Source: Candidatus Caldisaccharidevorator malaysiensis (GTDB taxonomy: Bacteria > Armatimonadota > Fervidibacteria > Fervidibacterales > Fervidibacteraceae). From it: 64,000 bases of DNA. Location of the stretch: contig JANXBO010000004.1 of assembly GCA_025057575.1 (NCBI GenBank), forward strand, positions 1-64,000, in the 5' to 3' direction. Within the stretch, counting starts at the first letter, position 1; each line of letters starts with the position of its first letter. Below are positions 24,741 through 32,905 of the stretch, in pieces. A program made the position numbers and the translations under genes. A model generated the notes under the pieces. It was given only the letters and a program-made list of their open reading frames with translations, was not told the origin of the DNA and ran no database searches.

Positions 24741-26270
24741 ATGAGCCTGATGGGTGTGGATTTGGGCACGACGGGAGTGAAGGCGGTGATCTTCAATGAA
24801 GAGGGGCGGATTCTCGGATCCGGATACCGAGAATATCGGCTCATCTACCCTGGTCCGTCAGGATGGGTGGAGTTAGATCCCGAAGAGATGTGGGCAGCGA
24901 CCGTCCTGGCGATTCGCCAGGCGTCCCTTCAGGCAGGTTCTTCGGATCCGGTGCAAGCCCTTGCTGTTTCCAGTATGGGCGAGACCTTTGTTCCCATCGG
25001 AAAGGACGGTCAAGCCTTACGAAATGCCATTGCGAACTTGGATACCCGTGCCAGTTTGCAGGCACGCTTCATTGAGGATCGTTTTGGAGGCTTGACCGTT
25101 TTTCAAAAAACGGGTCATCCCATCCATCCGATGTATACCCTCCCGAAAATCCTGTGGCTCAAGGAGAACCAGCCGCAGATAGTTGCCAGGACCTGGAAAT
25201 TCTTGTGTGGGGAAGATTTTCTCCTGTATCGGCTGGGTGCCTCTGAAGCGGTAACCGATTGGACCCTGGCATCTCGGACGATGGGCTTTGATGTCGTGGG
25301 CAAGAATTGGTGGAGCGAATTAAGGGGGGCTTTGGGAATTGACGAGGCGCTGTTGCCTCAGCCGCTTCCTTCGGGCCGACCCGTTGGGACCCTCACCGAT
25401 GATTTGGCAGAAGAACTGGATTTGCCAAAAGGAGTCCTTTTGGCAACGGGAGGGCACGATCAGCCGTGTGGCTGTTTGGGATCGGGCGTCGTCAAGGGTG
25501 GCGTCGCTATGGACGCCATCGGCACCGTTGACTGCATCACGGTCGCCCTCTCTCAACCCGTCCTCTCGGAGACGATGTGGAACAACAACTTCTGCTGTTA
25601 TCCCCACACGGTAGAGGACCTTTATGTGACGGTTACCTGGAGTTGGACAGGGGGGATACTCCTTCGCTGGTATCGGGATACCTTTGCGACAGAGGAAAAA
25701 AGTGTCGCCATTCGGACCGGGACTGATGTCTACGACTTGATTCTGGCTCAGGTTAGTCAGGAGCCAACCAACATCTTTGTTTTGCCCCATTTCACTCCGA
25801 CGACGGGAACACCCTATATGGACACTCGTTCGTCGGGCGTCATAGCCGGTCTGAATTTGAATACGGACAGAGGTCAAATCATCCGGGCGTTGCTGGAAGG
25901 CATCAATTACGAAATGAGACTCAATTTGGAGCGGCTGCGGGAGGCAGGCATTGTCGTCAGCGAGATTCGGGCAATTGGTGGCGGTGCCCGAAGCCCTTTC
26001 TGGCTGCAACTGAAAGCCGATATGTTTTCGCTACCGGTGGTGCGCCTTTCGGTAACAGAGGCAGCAGCTTTTGGCGCTGCCCTTTTAGCCGGACAGGCAG
26101 CGGGCAAATGGTCTTCAGCCGGTCAACGAGCCCTTGAGACCGTCGTCAGAGAACGAGTTTTTGAACCCCGAGCCGATGTAGCGCGGCTGTATGACGAGCG
26201 CTTTGCCCTCTATGCCGATTTGTATCCAACCCTAAGAGACTGGCTTCACCGCCGGAGCGCTCTATCCTGA
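24741..26270 (+). CDS. FGGY-family carbohydrate kinase (xylulokinase-like)
   Basis: About 509 residues from ATG 24741 with AGGTGG 6 nt upstream; an upstream extension to 24510 runs through the divergent larA-like gene and is rejected. ASKHA kinase: 'GVDLGTTGVKAVIFNEEGR' N-terminal phosphate loop, 'GWVELDPEEMWAA', 'TGGHDQPCGCLGSGVVKGG' and the adenosine motif 'IRAIGGGARSPFWLQLKADM'. 'YPHTVEDLYVTVTWSWTGG' is an unusual active-site loop sequence. FGGY kinases phosphorylate pentuloses, glycerol, erythritol and other polyols; the exact substrate is not determinable. Confidence 0.88.
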   Translation: MSLMGVDLGTTGVKAVIFNEEGRILGSGYREYRLIYPGPSGWVELDPEEMWAATVLAIRQASLQAGSSDPVQALAVSSMGETFVPIGKDGQALRNAIANLDTRASLQARFIEDRFGGLTVFQKTGHPIHPMYTLPKILWLKENQPQIVARTWKFLCGEDFLLYRLGASEAVTDWTLASRTMGFDVVGKNWWSELRGALGIDEALLPQPLPSGRPVGTLTDDLAEELDLPKGVLLATGGHDQPCGCLGSGVVKGGVAMDAIGTVDCITVALSQPVLSETMWNNNFCCYPHTVEDLYVTVTWSWTGGILLRWYRDTFATEEKSVAIRTGTDVYDLILAQVSQEPTNIFVLPHFTPTTGTPYMDTRSSGVIAGLNLNTDRGQIIRALLEGINYEMRLNLERLREAGIVVSEIRAIGGGARSPFWLQLKADMFSLPVVRLSVTEAAAFGAALLAGQAAGKWSSAGQRALETVVRERVFEPRADVARLYDERFALYADLYPTLRDWLHRRSALS

Positions 26271-26821
26271 GCAGAGACAGGTTGGCGGCGCCGCTCTCTC
26301 CATCGCTGGAGTTTTCTTTTAAAATGCCGCCGCAGGCGACTAATTGTGATCTGCTGGGCCTTACTCACATAGTAGCCGGCAGCCACCAGTCCGACAAGCC
26401 CCCCTATCAGGAGAGGAGGATCCTCGCGCACGGAGGTAAGGACAAAGTTATAGGCATCGGAAACGAGCAGAACCAATCCCAAAAGAAGGCGGGACGGACC
26501 GAAACTGGACCAACCCCCTGGCGAGGCAGCGGGTGTTTCCAAGACTTCAATCAGGGTCACCGTCAGAATCCAGGCGGCAAGGAAGCCACCGATAGAATAC
26601 AGGACCAACTGGCGGAGCCGGATCCGAGGGCGGCGGCTTCTCCGGCGTGCTCGCCAATCAAGTCCGCAGTGGGGACAGGATGGCTCGGACCTCGGAATAA
26701 TTTCGCCGCACGTGCACTCTCGGAACAGCCGGTGCCCGCAATGGGGGCATCGGGCGTCAGGGGACGGTTCTGTCTGCGTGGGATGACCACACCGGCAGAC
26801 AACTATGTTCGGTTCCTTCAA
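26246..26821 (-). CDS. Double zinc-ribbon membrane protein of unknown function
   Basis: 191 residues. The N-terminus holds two short zinc ribbons: 'CRCGHP...CPHCGHR' (about 9-30) and 'CTCGEII...CPHCGLD' (about 36-54). Then a basic stretch ('RARRRSRRPRIRLRQ'), two membrane segments (about 72-92 and 108-150 in two parts) and a basic C-terminus. Such zinc-ribbon plus membrane proteins are common but undefined. Its 3' end overlaps the FGGY kinase 3' end by 25 nt, convergent. It follows panD by 6 nt on the same strand. Confidence 0.65.
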   Translation of the reverse strand: MKEPNIVVCRCGHPTQTEPSPDARCPHCGHRLFRECTCGEIIPRSEPSCPHCGLDWRARRRSRRPRIRLRQLVLYSIGGFLAAWILTVTLIEVLETPAASPGGWSSFGPSRLLLGLVLLVSDAYNFVLTSVREDPPLLIGGLVGLVAAGYYVSKAQQITISRLRRHFKRKLQRWRERRRQPVSAQDRALRR

Positions 26822-26827
26822 TTTTCG

Positions 26828-27214
26828 TCACACACCTACCTTCTTTCCTTCCGAACCCTGCAAACGAACTTCCACGACACGATTTTCTGAATCCACCAGA
26901 ACGATCCGACTGTCTGGCACCTTTTCTCCTTCGCTGACCAGACCGTAAGCCATTACGATCACCCGGTCGCCTACCTGAACGAGCCGAGCAGCAGGACCGT
27001 TGACACACACTTCCCCCGAACCAAGATCCCCTTCTATCACATAGGTCTCAAAACGGTGACCCGTCTCCAGGCACAGCACCTGGACCTGTTCTCCCATCAT
27101 TAAGTCAGCAGCCTTCATTAACAAAGGGTCCAAGGTGAGAGACCCTTCGTAGTTCAGTTCGGTCCTCGTCACCGTTGCCCGGTGAATCTTGCTTCTTAGA
27201 ATCGTCCTTAACAG
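26828..27214 (-). CDS. panD: Aspartate 1-decarboxylase with an apparent CTG start codon
   Basis: Pyruvoyl enzyme that makes beta-alanine for pantothenate. The reading frame extends upstream of the GTG at 27172 to CTG 27214-27212, giving M-L-R-T-I-L-R-S-K-I-H-R-A-T-V-T. That restores Lys9 and His11 and places the self-cleavage site Gly24-Ser25 ('YEGSL') at exactly the E. coli positions. An in-frame TGA 30 nt above the CTG, with no ATG, GTG or TTG between, forces this start. Later motifs fit: 'HRFETYVIEGDLGSGEVCVNG' and 'PAARLVQVGDRVIVMAYGL'. Length 128 residues versus 126 in E. coli. Starting at 27172 would lose the catalytic Lys9. A weak ribosome site (AAGGA) sits about 13 nt upstream. Confidence 0.85.
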   Translation of the reverse strand: MLRTILRSKIHRATVTRTELNYEGSLTLDPLLMKAADLMMGEQVQVLCLETGHRFETYVIEGDLGSGEVCVNGPAARLVQVGDRVIVMAYGLVSEGEKVPDSRIVLVDSENRVVEVRLQGSEGKKVGV

Positions 27215-27275
27215 ATCCCCATCGCCGTCCTTCTCTTTTTCTCAATAGCGATATAACGATTTCACAAAGTTTTTC

Positions 27276-27295
27276 GTCCGTCAATGATGACGGAC
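27276..27295. promoter_or_regulatory. Perfect inverted repeat between divergent panD and esterase genes
   Basis: GTCCGTCA (27276-27283), 4-nt loop, TGACGGAC (27288-27295). It sits midway between the panD start (27214) and the hydrolase start (27330). It could be an operator or an RNA hairpin; no T-run follows on either side, so it is not a typical terminator. Confidence 0.5.
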
Positions 27296-27329
27296 CTCAA
27301 CGGACGATGGCATACTTAATCTAGGTCTT

Positions 27330-28229
27330 ATGGTCAGAGCCGACTGGATCGGGGTCTGGTGGGAAAGCGTTGCGGCGGGTCTGCAAGAGTCGCTGCTGAG
27401 ACGGGTTCGTTGGCGGGCGCCCCAACCCTTTACCACGGTAAAAGACATCGTTTACTCTCGCGTCCAGAACCGCAATTTGACTTTGGACCTTTACCTGCCT
27501 AAGGACGCCCACTCGCAGACACCGATCCTTTTGGCTGTCCACGGTGGCGCCTGGTCAATGGGGAGCAAGGCGGGCGTCCAGTGGATCGGCTGGCTGATGG
27601 CGAGCAGAGGCTGGGCGGTTGTCTGCCCCAACTATCGCCTGGCACCGAAATTTAAGTTCCCCGCCCCCGTTGATGACCTGTGCCGGAGTGTGGAATGGAT
27701 CCATCGGTCCATCGGTGAATGGGGGATGGAACCTCACTATGTGTGTGCTTTTGGCATATCGGCGGGTGCCCATCTTGCCCTGTTGGTCGGCTTAAAGGAC
27801 CGACCCAGCCCCTTTTCTAAAATTCTCGCCATCTTTCCCCCGACCGACTTAACGGCGCCCTATTATGTGGAGGCTGCCCGCAATCCGCCTCCCTTTATGC
27901 CTAACTTCTTGAAGGATTTCCTCGGCTGCACTTATGAAGAGGGTCCCGAACTGTGGCGACAGGCATCGCCGATCTCTTACATTCATCCCAAAGCGCCTCC
28001 CTGTTTCCTCATTCAGGGAACCAAGGACCGGCTGGTGCCTGCTGATCAAGCCGTTCGGTTCGCCCAAGCGCTCACCAAGGTCGGTGGACAAGTCCACCTG
28101 CGCCTCGTGGACGGAATGGGTCACGGTATCAGCCTTAAACCAGCGGTCATCCGAGAATTGCGTCGGGTCCTCTTAGAGGCTCTTGACTTCCTCCAACCCC
28201 AACCGAGCCGATCTCTGATCCCTTCCTGA
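27330..28229 (+). CDS. Alpha/beta hydrolase, esterase/acetyl-esterase type
   Basis: 299 residues, cytoplasmic (no signal). 'HGGAW' is the oxyanion HGG motif, 'GISAGAHLALL' holds the nucleophile Ser in G-x-S-x-G, 'GTKDRLVP' the catalytic Asp and 'GMGHG' the His. This is the hormone-sensitive-lipase/acetyl-esterase (BD-FAE-like) branch. Likely substrates are short-chain esters or acetylated sugars; not determinable. It is divergent from panD with the inverted repeat at 27276 between them. Confidence 0.88.
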   Translation: MVRADWIGVWWESVAAGLQESLLRRVRWRAPQPFTTVKDIVYSRVQNRNLTLDLYLPKDAHSQTPILLAVHGGAWSMGSKAGVQWIGWLMASRGWAVVCPNYRLAPKFKFPAPVDDLCRSVEWIHRSIGEWGMEPHYVCAFGISAGAHLALLVGLKDRPSPFSKILAIFPPTDLTAPYYVEAARNPPPFMPNFLKDFLGCTYEEGPELWRQASPISYIHPKAPPCFLIQGTKDRLVPADQAVRFAQALTKVGGQVHLRLVDGMGHGISLKPAVIRELRRVLLEALDFLQPQPSRSLIPS

Positions 28230-28249
28230 CCTGTCTCTATCCGAACCGC

Positions 28250-29755
28250 TCAGAGGGCATCTGGCTCTTGGGGCTCTCCAAACTGTCTCATCGCCTGATC
28301 CAAGAGGGCAAAGGCTTCTTCCCGGTCGCGGATTCTACCCTCCAGAAAGGCTTCTTCTACCAAACGAAGGGCTCTGCCGACCAGAGGACCGGGGCGAATG
28401 CCGTAGCGCTCCATCACCTCGTAGCCCGTAATCAAGCGGGGACGAAGCGCCAATTCCTTCAAGACGGCAAGTTCCTCAAGAAGGGCTTTGAGGATCTGAT
28501 AGTGGCGCCCGCGCCGCTCTTGAGTCATCTCGGGACCCCTGGTCGCCATTAGGTCCGCTGCCGAAAGGACAATGAGGCGCAGACCATCTTCTTCGCCTAA
28601 CTCTCTCCAGATGCGCTGAAGAGCTCGCCGGGATGCCGGTAACCGTCCTGCTAACTGGGCAGGTCTCATATGGTGGCGAACCAATCGGACCAAGCAATCG
28701 GTCTCTTTCCTTGACAGTCTCAATCGCTGGCAGATGTGCTGGCTTATCTGGGCACCCACTTTCTCGTGACCGTAAAAGTGAATGCGCCCCTGCTCGTCAT
28801 AGGTCATCGTTGCTGGTTTGCCCACATCGTGCAGTAGGGTCGCCATCTTGACGATCCACAGCCACTTCCGGCGCCCCGGTCCTTCCTCATCAAAACGAGG
28901 CAGGCAGGGGAGAAGAAGCCGGTTGAAGTCCGGGTCCTCTGTCTGCCCCCTCCGCACAAGATCCACCATCGCCACGGCTAAAAGGGTGTGATCCAATCCG
29001 TTGAGATGGTGATAGCCGATCCCCGGCACTTCCTGGAGGGCATCCAGTTCTGGAACAATTGCCCGAAAAATCCCTGTCCTCTTCATTTCCATCAACAGAC
29101 CGATTTCTGTTTCCGACTGAAAAATGAGGGACAGTTCAAAAAGAACCCGTTCGGGTGCGGTCCGACTCAGCAACGAGGAATGCTTGGCGATCGCTTCCAA
29201 GGTTCCGCCGGTCGGTTTTAAATTCGCCGTCGCCCAAAACCGAAATGCCCGCAGATTTCTTATCGGATCCTCTAAAAGAACGTCTTGATGGGTCAGCCGA
29301 AGGGCTCGGTGCCCCAGATCCCTGATCCCACCGAAAGGGTCAAAGAGAGGCGCGACCCCTTTTTGAACCAGCAAAGGGATGTCCACCGCCATTGCGTTGA
29401 CAGTAAAGTCCCTGCGAGCCAAATCATCTGTCAAGGAGCCCACCATCTCGCTTAGATCCACGTGGGCGTCCTTGGGGGCACCAATCCAGCCCAAAAAACG
29501 ATAGTGAGCCGGCTCCTGGTGAAGGAGCAGGAGCCGTCCCTTCAACTGGGACTGAAGGGCTCGGCCCAAATCCGCCGGATCACCAAGGCACACGAGATCC
29601 AACTCCCAACTCTTGACCCCCAGCAGGTGATCCCTCAGCCATCCGCCGACCAAGTAAGCAACTCGTTGGGATGAAACCGCCCAATGAGCCGTTGCCCGCA
29701 ATACATTGATCAAAGGCTCCGGAAAATCAGACAAGAACACTGTTGTTGGTTCCAT
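28250..29755 (-). CDS. CCA-adding enzyme / poly(A)-polymerase-family nucleotidyltransferase with HD domain
   Basis: About 501 residues; start ATG 29755 preferred (GAGGAA upstream) over 29815, because the catalytic head begins about 35 residues later. Class II nucleotidyltransferase: 'YLVGGWLRDHLLG' (GG...RD), then 'WELDLVCLGD' where the family has D-x-D; here Glu replaces the first Asp. 'DLARRDFTVNAMAVD' and 'DPIRNLRAFRFWATANL' are neck/ERAR-region motifs. The C-terminal HD domain has 'LHDVGKPATM', 'YGHEKVGA' and 'LVRHHMRPAQL'. The HD-containing form suits CCA addition or repair of tRNA 3' ends. Confidence 0.88.
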   Translation of the reverse strand: MEPTTVFLSDFPEPLINVLRATAHWAVSSQRVAYLVGGWLRDHLLGVKSWELDLVCLGDPADLGRALQSQLKGRLLLLHQEPAHYRFLGWIGAPKDAHVDLSEMVGSLTDDLARRDFTVNAMAVDIPLLVQKGVAPLFDPFGGIRDLGHRALRLTHQDVLLEDPIRNLRAFRFWATANLKPTGGTLEAIAKHSSLLSRTAPERVLFELSLIFQSETEIGLLMEMKRTGIFRAIVPELDALQEVPGIGYHHLNGLDHTLLAVAMVDLVRRGQTEDPDFNRLLLPCLPRFDEEGPGRRKWLWIVKMATLLHDVGKPATMTYDEQGRIHFYGHEKVGAQISQHICQRLRLSRKETDCLVRLVRHHMRPAQLAGRLPASRRALQRIWRELGEEDGLRLIVLSAADLMATRGPEMTQERRGRHYQILKALLEELAVLKELALRPRLITGYEVMERYGIRPGPLVGRALRLVEEAFLEGRIRDREEAFALLDQAMRQFGEPQEPDAL

Positions 29756-29807
29756 CGTTTCCTCTACCGCTTTTGTCTCTTTCAGAGACTTAGGATACCA
29801 TAATTCA

Positions 29808-31559
29808 ATGGGCACACGGGTGAAAAGGATGGCTCACGGCGACACTCGGTTAACGGACAAAAGGGAACTGGCTCTGGAACGACTGGGGCGGTTTCTGGGA
29901 GCCCTGTCGGACACGGAAGTCCTGCTGAAAGTGACCCTTGAGGAAGGGCTGGCAGCAGTCCAAGCCACAAGAGGCACCATCTCCCTGATTGACCATCGGA
30001 CAGGCACCCTAGTGATGAAGTATGCTGCTGGGGCGGGCTGGACGGAGGAAAAAAGAGCCATTCCCCTCAAAGTCACGGAAGAGCCTGGGGGCAGTATATC
30101 CGGCTATGTAGCCCTGACGGGTCAGCCGTATATCGCCCGAGATGTGACCCAAGACCCTCACTACTATCCCCTCTTTTCCGATACGCGGAGCGAGTTGGCG
30201 GTCCCTTTGACGGGCAGAGGGGGGAAAGTTATCGGTGTCCTCAACGCTGAGAAAGAGATGCCAGACGCCTTCGGCGAGCAAGACGCGCGGGTATTGATGG
30301 CAGTGGCAACTTTGGCGGCGGTGGCTCTGACCCTCGCCGACTACAGGCGAAGGGAGCAGGCGCTGATTGATGTCGGCAGAGACCTGTCGGCAGCGACCGA
30401 CGTGGAAGAAGTCCTCCAGCGCATTGCCGAGACAGCAGCATCGGTCTTGGATGCGGACGACTGCTCTCTCTTTCTAATGGACGAGAGCCTCAATCGGTTG
30501 ATCCTCAAGGCTTCCAAAGGGCCTTTGAAGGACCAAATTGGTCACGCCAGTTACAGGGTCGGGGAGGGGCTAACGGGCTGGGTCTTTATGACAGGACAAC
30601 CTCTTCGACTGAACGGCGTCCAAGCAGACCCCCGTTGGAAAGGTCTCTACACGGAACTGGAGCCCGAACAAATCAGTGCTTTTTTAGCGGTGCCCGTGAA
30701 GGGGCGCAGCGGTACGTGGGGTGTCCTGCGCGTCGTCCGAAAAAAGCCGGAATCGGAGCGGGCTCTGGAGAAACTCTTTGACGAAGAGGACGAACGGCTC
30801 CTATCTCTTCTCGCCAGTCAGGTCGGGGGCGCTTTAGAAAGAGAAAGAATGCAGGAGCGTCTCTTCCGCGCCGAACGCTTAGCCGCCATCGGGGAACTGG
30901 CAGCGAGAGGCGCCCATATGATCGGCAACAAAATCTTCGCCCTCAAAGGCGCTATCAAAACCCTGAAAACCCTCATCACGGGTCCCGATTCCGAGAAACT
31001 GTTTCAGGCAGTGGAGCGCGCGATTTACGAGACGGAGGTCCTCTTGCAGGAATTGAGGGACTTCGTCAAAGCAACCCATCTGACTTTAAACCCAGTTTGC
31101 CTGAACGACCTCATTAGCGAGGTCTTGGAAGAGCAAAGTAGGCGTCTGTCCCATATCCGCTTTCAAGCGGATATGCCGGAGGCGAAAGTATGGATAAAGG
31201 GGGACCAAGGCAAGTTCCGTAGCGTCTTGGAGGAACTGATAGAGAATTCCCGTCAGTGCCTGGGCGATTTCGGGGAGATCAAGGTAATCCTGACGGTGGA
31301 TCGGCATCCTCAAGAGTCCCGTCGGGTCCGGGTCATCGTCTTAGATAACGGACCTGGCGTTCCGGAAGAACTGAAGGAGAAAATTTTTGAGCCTTTCTTT
31401 ACTTCCCGACCCAAAGGCATCGGTCTGGGGCTGGCGACTGTCAAAGGTATTGTGGAAGCCCATGGAGGAACGGTGGAAGAAAGAGGGCGCCCGGGGGAAG
31501 GCGCCAAGTTCATCATCAGCCTTCCGCTGCTGACGGAGACAAAGGAAGGGAATGACTGA
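29808..31559 (+). CDS. Sensor histidine kinase with two GAF domains (NtrB-like)
   Basis: About 583 residues; start ATG 29808 or 29829. Two GAF sensor domains (about 20-180 and 185-345): 'ISGYVALTGQPYIARDVTQDP' and 'LTGWVFMTGQPLRLNGVQADP'. The dimerisation region has the likely phosphoacceptor His in 'RGAHMIGNK', an atypical H-box (usual form 'HEIRNPL'). The ATPase domain has N-box 'VLEELIENSRQC', G1 'VLDNGPGVP', F-box 'FEPFFTSRP' and G2 'GIGLGLATVKGIVEAHGG'. No membrane segment, so cytosolic. Partners with the response regulator immediately downstream (TGATG overlap). Confidence 0.9.
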   Translation: MGTRVKRMAHGDTRLTDKRELALERLGRFLGALSDTEVLLKVTLEEGLAAVQATRGTISLIDHRTGTLVMKYAAGAGWTEEKRAIPLKVTEEPGGSISGYVALTGQPYIARDVTQDPHYYPLFSDTRSELAVPLTGRGGKVIGVLNAEKEMPDAFGEQDARVLMAVATLAAVALTLADYRRREQALIDVGRDLSAATDVEEVLQRIAETAASVLDADDCSLFLMDESLNRLILKASKGPLKDQIGHASYRVGEGLTGWVFMTGQPLRLNGVQADPRWKGLYTELEPEQISAFLAVPVKGRSGTWGVLRVVRKKPESERALEKLFDEEDERLLSLLASQVGGALERERMQERLFRAERLAAIGELAARGAHMIGNKIFALKGAIKTLKTLITGPDSEKLFQAVERAIYETEVLLQELRDFVKATHLTLNPVCLNDLISEVLEEQSRRLSHIRFQADMPEAKVWIKGDQGKFRSVLEELIENSRQCLGDFGEIKVILTVDRHPQESRRVRVIVLDNGPGVPEELKEKIFEPFFTSRPKGIGLGLATVKGIVEAHGGTVEERGRPGEGAKFIISLPLLTETKEGND

Positions 31560-32020
31560 TGGGACGAATCCTGGTCGTGGACGATGAAGAGTTAGCCAGG
31601 GAAGCCATCGAGCGGGCCCTGACCCGAGCCGGTCACCTTGTTGACACGGCAGGAAGTGAAAAAGAAGCCATCCAGAAAATTCGGGAAACGCCCGTTCCCT
31701 ATGACCTGGTCATTACGGATATGGTGATGGAGCGAGAAGACAGCGGTCTGGAAGTGTTGAAGGAAGCCCTTTTAAGGGACGTCTTGACCGAGGTCATAGT
31801 CCTAACGGCTTACGGAAGCGTCGCCAATGCGGTAGAATCTTTGCGCAGAGGAGCCTTTGATTATGTAGAAAAGAACATCCCAGGCGTGGATGTCTATGAA
31901 TTGTTGACCCTGAAAGCCGAGCGCGCAATGGAGCACCGGGTGGAATCGCTGAGTTTGCTAAGGCGATGGAATAGGCTTCTCTCCCAGACGCCGGCGGAAC
32001 CGGCACCAAACGAACAATAA
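31559..32020 (+). CDS. Single-domain response regulator (CheY-like)
   Basis: 153 residues, start ATG overlapping the kinase stop. Receiver domain (1-120): acidic pair 'VVDDEE', phospho-Asp in 'VITDMVME', 'VLTAYGS' and Lys in 'YVEKNIPG'. A 30-residue tail follows without a recognisable output domain. Such regulators act by protein contact or relay phosphate to other proteins. The target is not visible here. Confidence 0.92.
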   Translation: MGRILVVDDEELAREAIERALTRAGHLVDTAGSEKEAIQKIRETPVPYDLVITDMVMEREDSGLEVLKEALLRDVLTEVIVLTAYGSVANAVESLRRGAFDYVEKNIPGVDVYELLTLKAERAMEHRVESLSLLRRWNRLLSQTPAEPAPNEQ

Positions 32021-32061
32021 ACAAACCATAGAAAATTAGGAGACCGAAGGAGGTCAAAAGG

Positions 32062-32853
32062 ATGAGCCTTTTCAAGCCCGTCGGAGAAAAGGATGTCACC
32101 CGGGCGATTGTCCGGGGCTTTCTCCGGCAACTGGATGAGTATGCGGAGAATGATGTGACGATTGTCGGCGGAGGACCTGCCGGACTGATGGCGGGAAGGG
32201 AACTCGCCCGTCAGGGCTTCAAAACCCTTGTTATTGAGCGGATGAACTACCTCGGCGGGGGCTTCTGGATTGGGGGCTATCTGATGAACAAGGCGACCTT
32301 CCGAGAGCCCTCGCAGGAAGTCCTGGACGAGTTGCAGGTGCCCTACGAGAAGGTCAGCGACGGACTTTATGTAGCCGATGCTCCCCACGCCTGTGCCCGC
32401 CTCATTGCCGCCGCAGCCGATGAAGGGGTCAAGTTCAGCAATATGACTGTCGTTGAGGATGTCATCCTCCACAACGGCAGGGTTGCTGGGGTCGTCGTCA
32501 ACTGGATGCCCGTCACCAAACTCCCCCGAGAGATCACCTGCTTGGATCCCGTCGGCTTTCAAGCGAAACTGGTCATCGACGCCACCGGTCACGACGCTTC
32601 CATCGTTAAGGCTTTGGAGCGCCGGGGTCTCTTGCGGGTCCCTGGTATGGGGGCAATGTGGGTGGAGCGCAGCGAAGATGCCGTCGTGGAGCACACCGGC
32701 GAAATTTTCCCTGGCCTGCTGGTCGCTGGGATGTCGGTCGCCGAAGCCTACGGTCTCCCCAGAATGGGACCGACCTTTGGCGCCATGCTGCTGTCGGGCA
32801 AGCGCGCCGCCGAAATTGCTGCCGAAATCTTGACAGGCGCTCGCCTCGTCTGA
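32062..32853 (+). CDS. thi4: Thiamine thiazole synthase Thi4, Cys-type
   Basis: 263 residues, FAD/NAD-fold enzyme that makes the ADP-thiazole of thiamine from NAD and glycine. 'VTIVGGGPAGLMAGRELA' is the dinucleotide motif; 'LGGGFWIGGYLMNK', 'VVVNWMPVT' and 'VIDATGHDAS' are typical. The residue aligned with the sulfur-donor Cys of yeast and plant Thi4 is Cys160 in 'REITCLDPVGFQAKL' (yeast context SCMDPN), whereas sulfide-using archaeal forms carry His there. This predicts a single-turnover (suicidal) enzyme, to be treated as inference. Very strong ribosome site (GAAGGAGG) and no TPP riboswitch in the 41-nt leader. Confidence 0.88.
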   Translation: MSLFKPVGEKDVTRAIVRGFLRQLDEYAENDVTIVGGGPAGLMAGRELARQGFKTLVIERMNYLGGGFWIGGYLMNKATFREPSQEVLDELQVPYEKVSDGLYVADAPHACARLIAAAADEGVKFSNMTVVEDVILHNGRVAGVVVNWMPVTKLPREITCLDPVGFQAKLVIDATGHDASIVKALERRGLLRVPGMGAMWVERSEDAVVEHTGEIFPGLLVAGMSVAEAYGLPRMGPTFGAMLLSGKRAAEIAAEILTGARLV

Positions 32854-32869
32854 TGCGTCCCTCCCTGAT

Positions 32870-32896
32870 GAGCCCCCGTCGCTAAGGCGGGGGCTC
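32870..32896 (+). terminator. Strong hairpin terminator after thi4
   Basis: GAGCCCCCG (32870-32878) pairs with CGGGGGCTC (32888-32896), 9 bp, followed by GTTCTTCTCTC. It lies between thi4 and the convergent gene, so it may act in both directions. Confidence 0.85.
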
Positions 32897-32905
32897 GTTC
32901 TTCTC

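Noticed and set aside
29706-29807. N-terminal extension of the histidine kinase
   Set aside because: It overlaps the divergent CCA-enzyme gene and has no domain content.
32021-32061. TPP riboswitch upstream of thi4
   Set aside because: Only 41 nt separate the genes, with no THI-box-like sequence; a strong ribosome site explains the leader.
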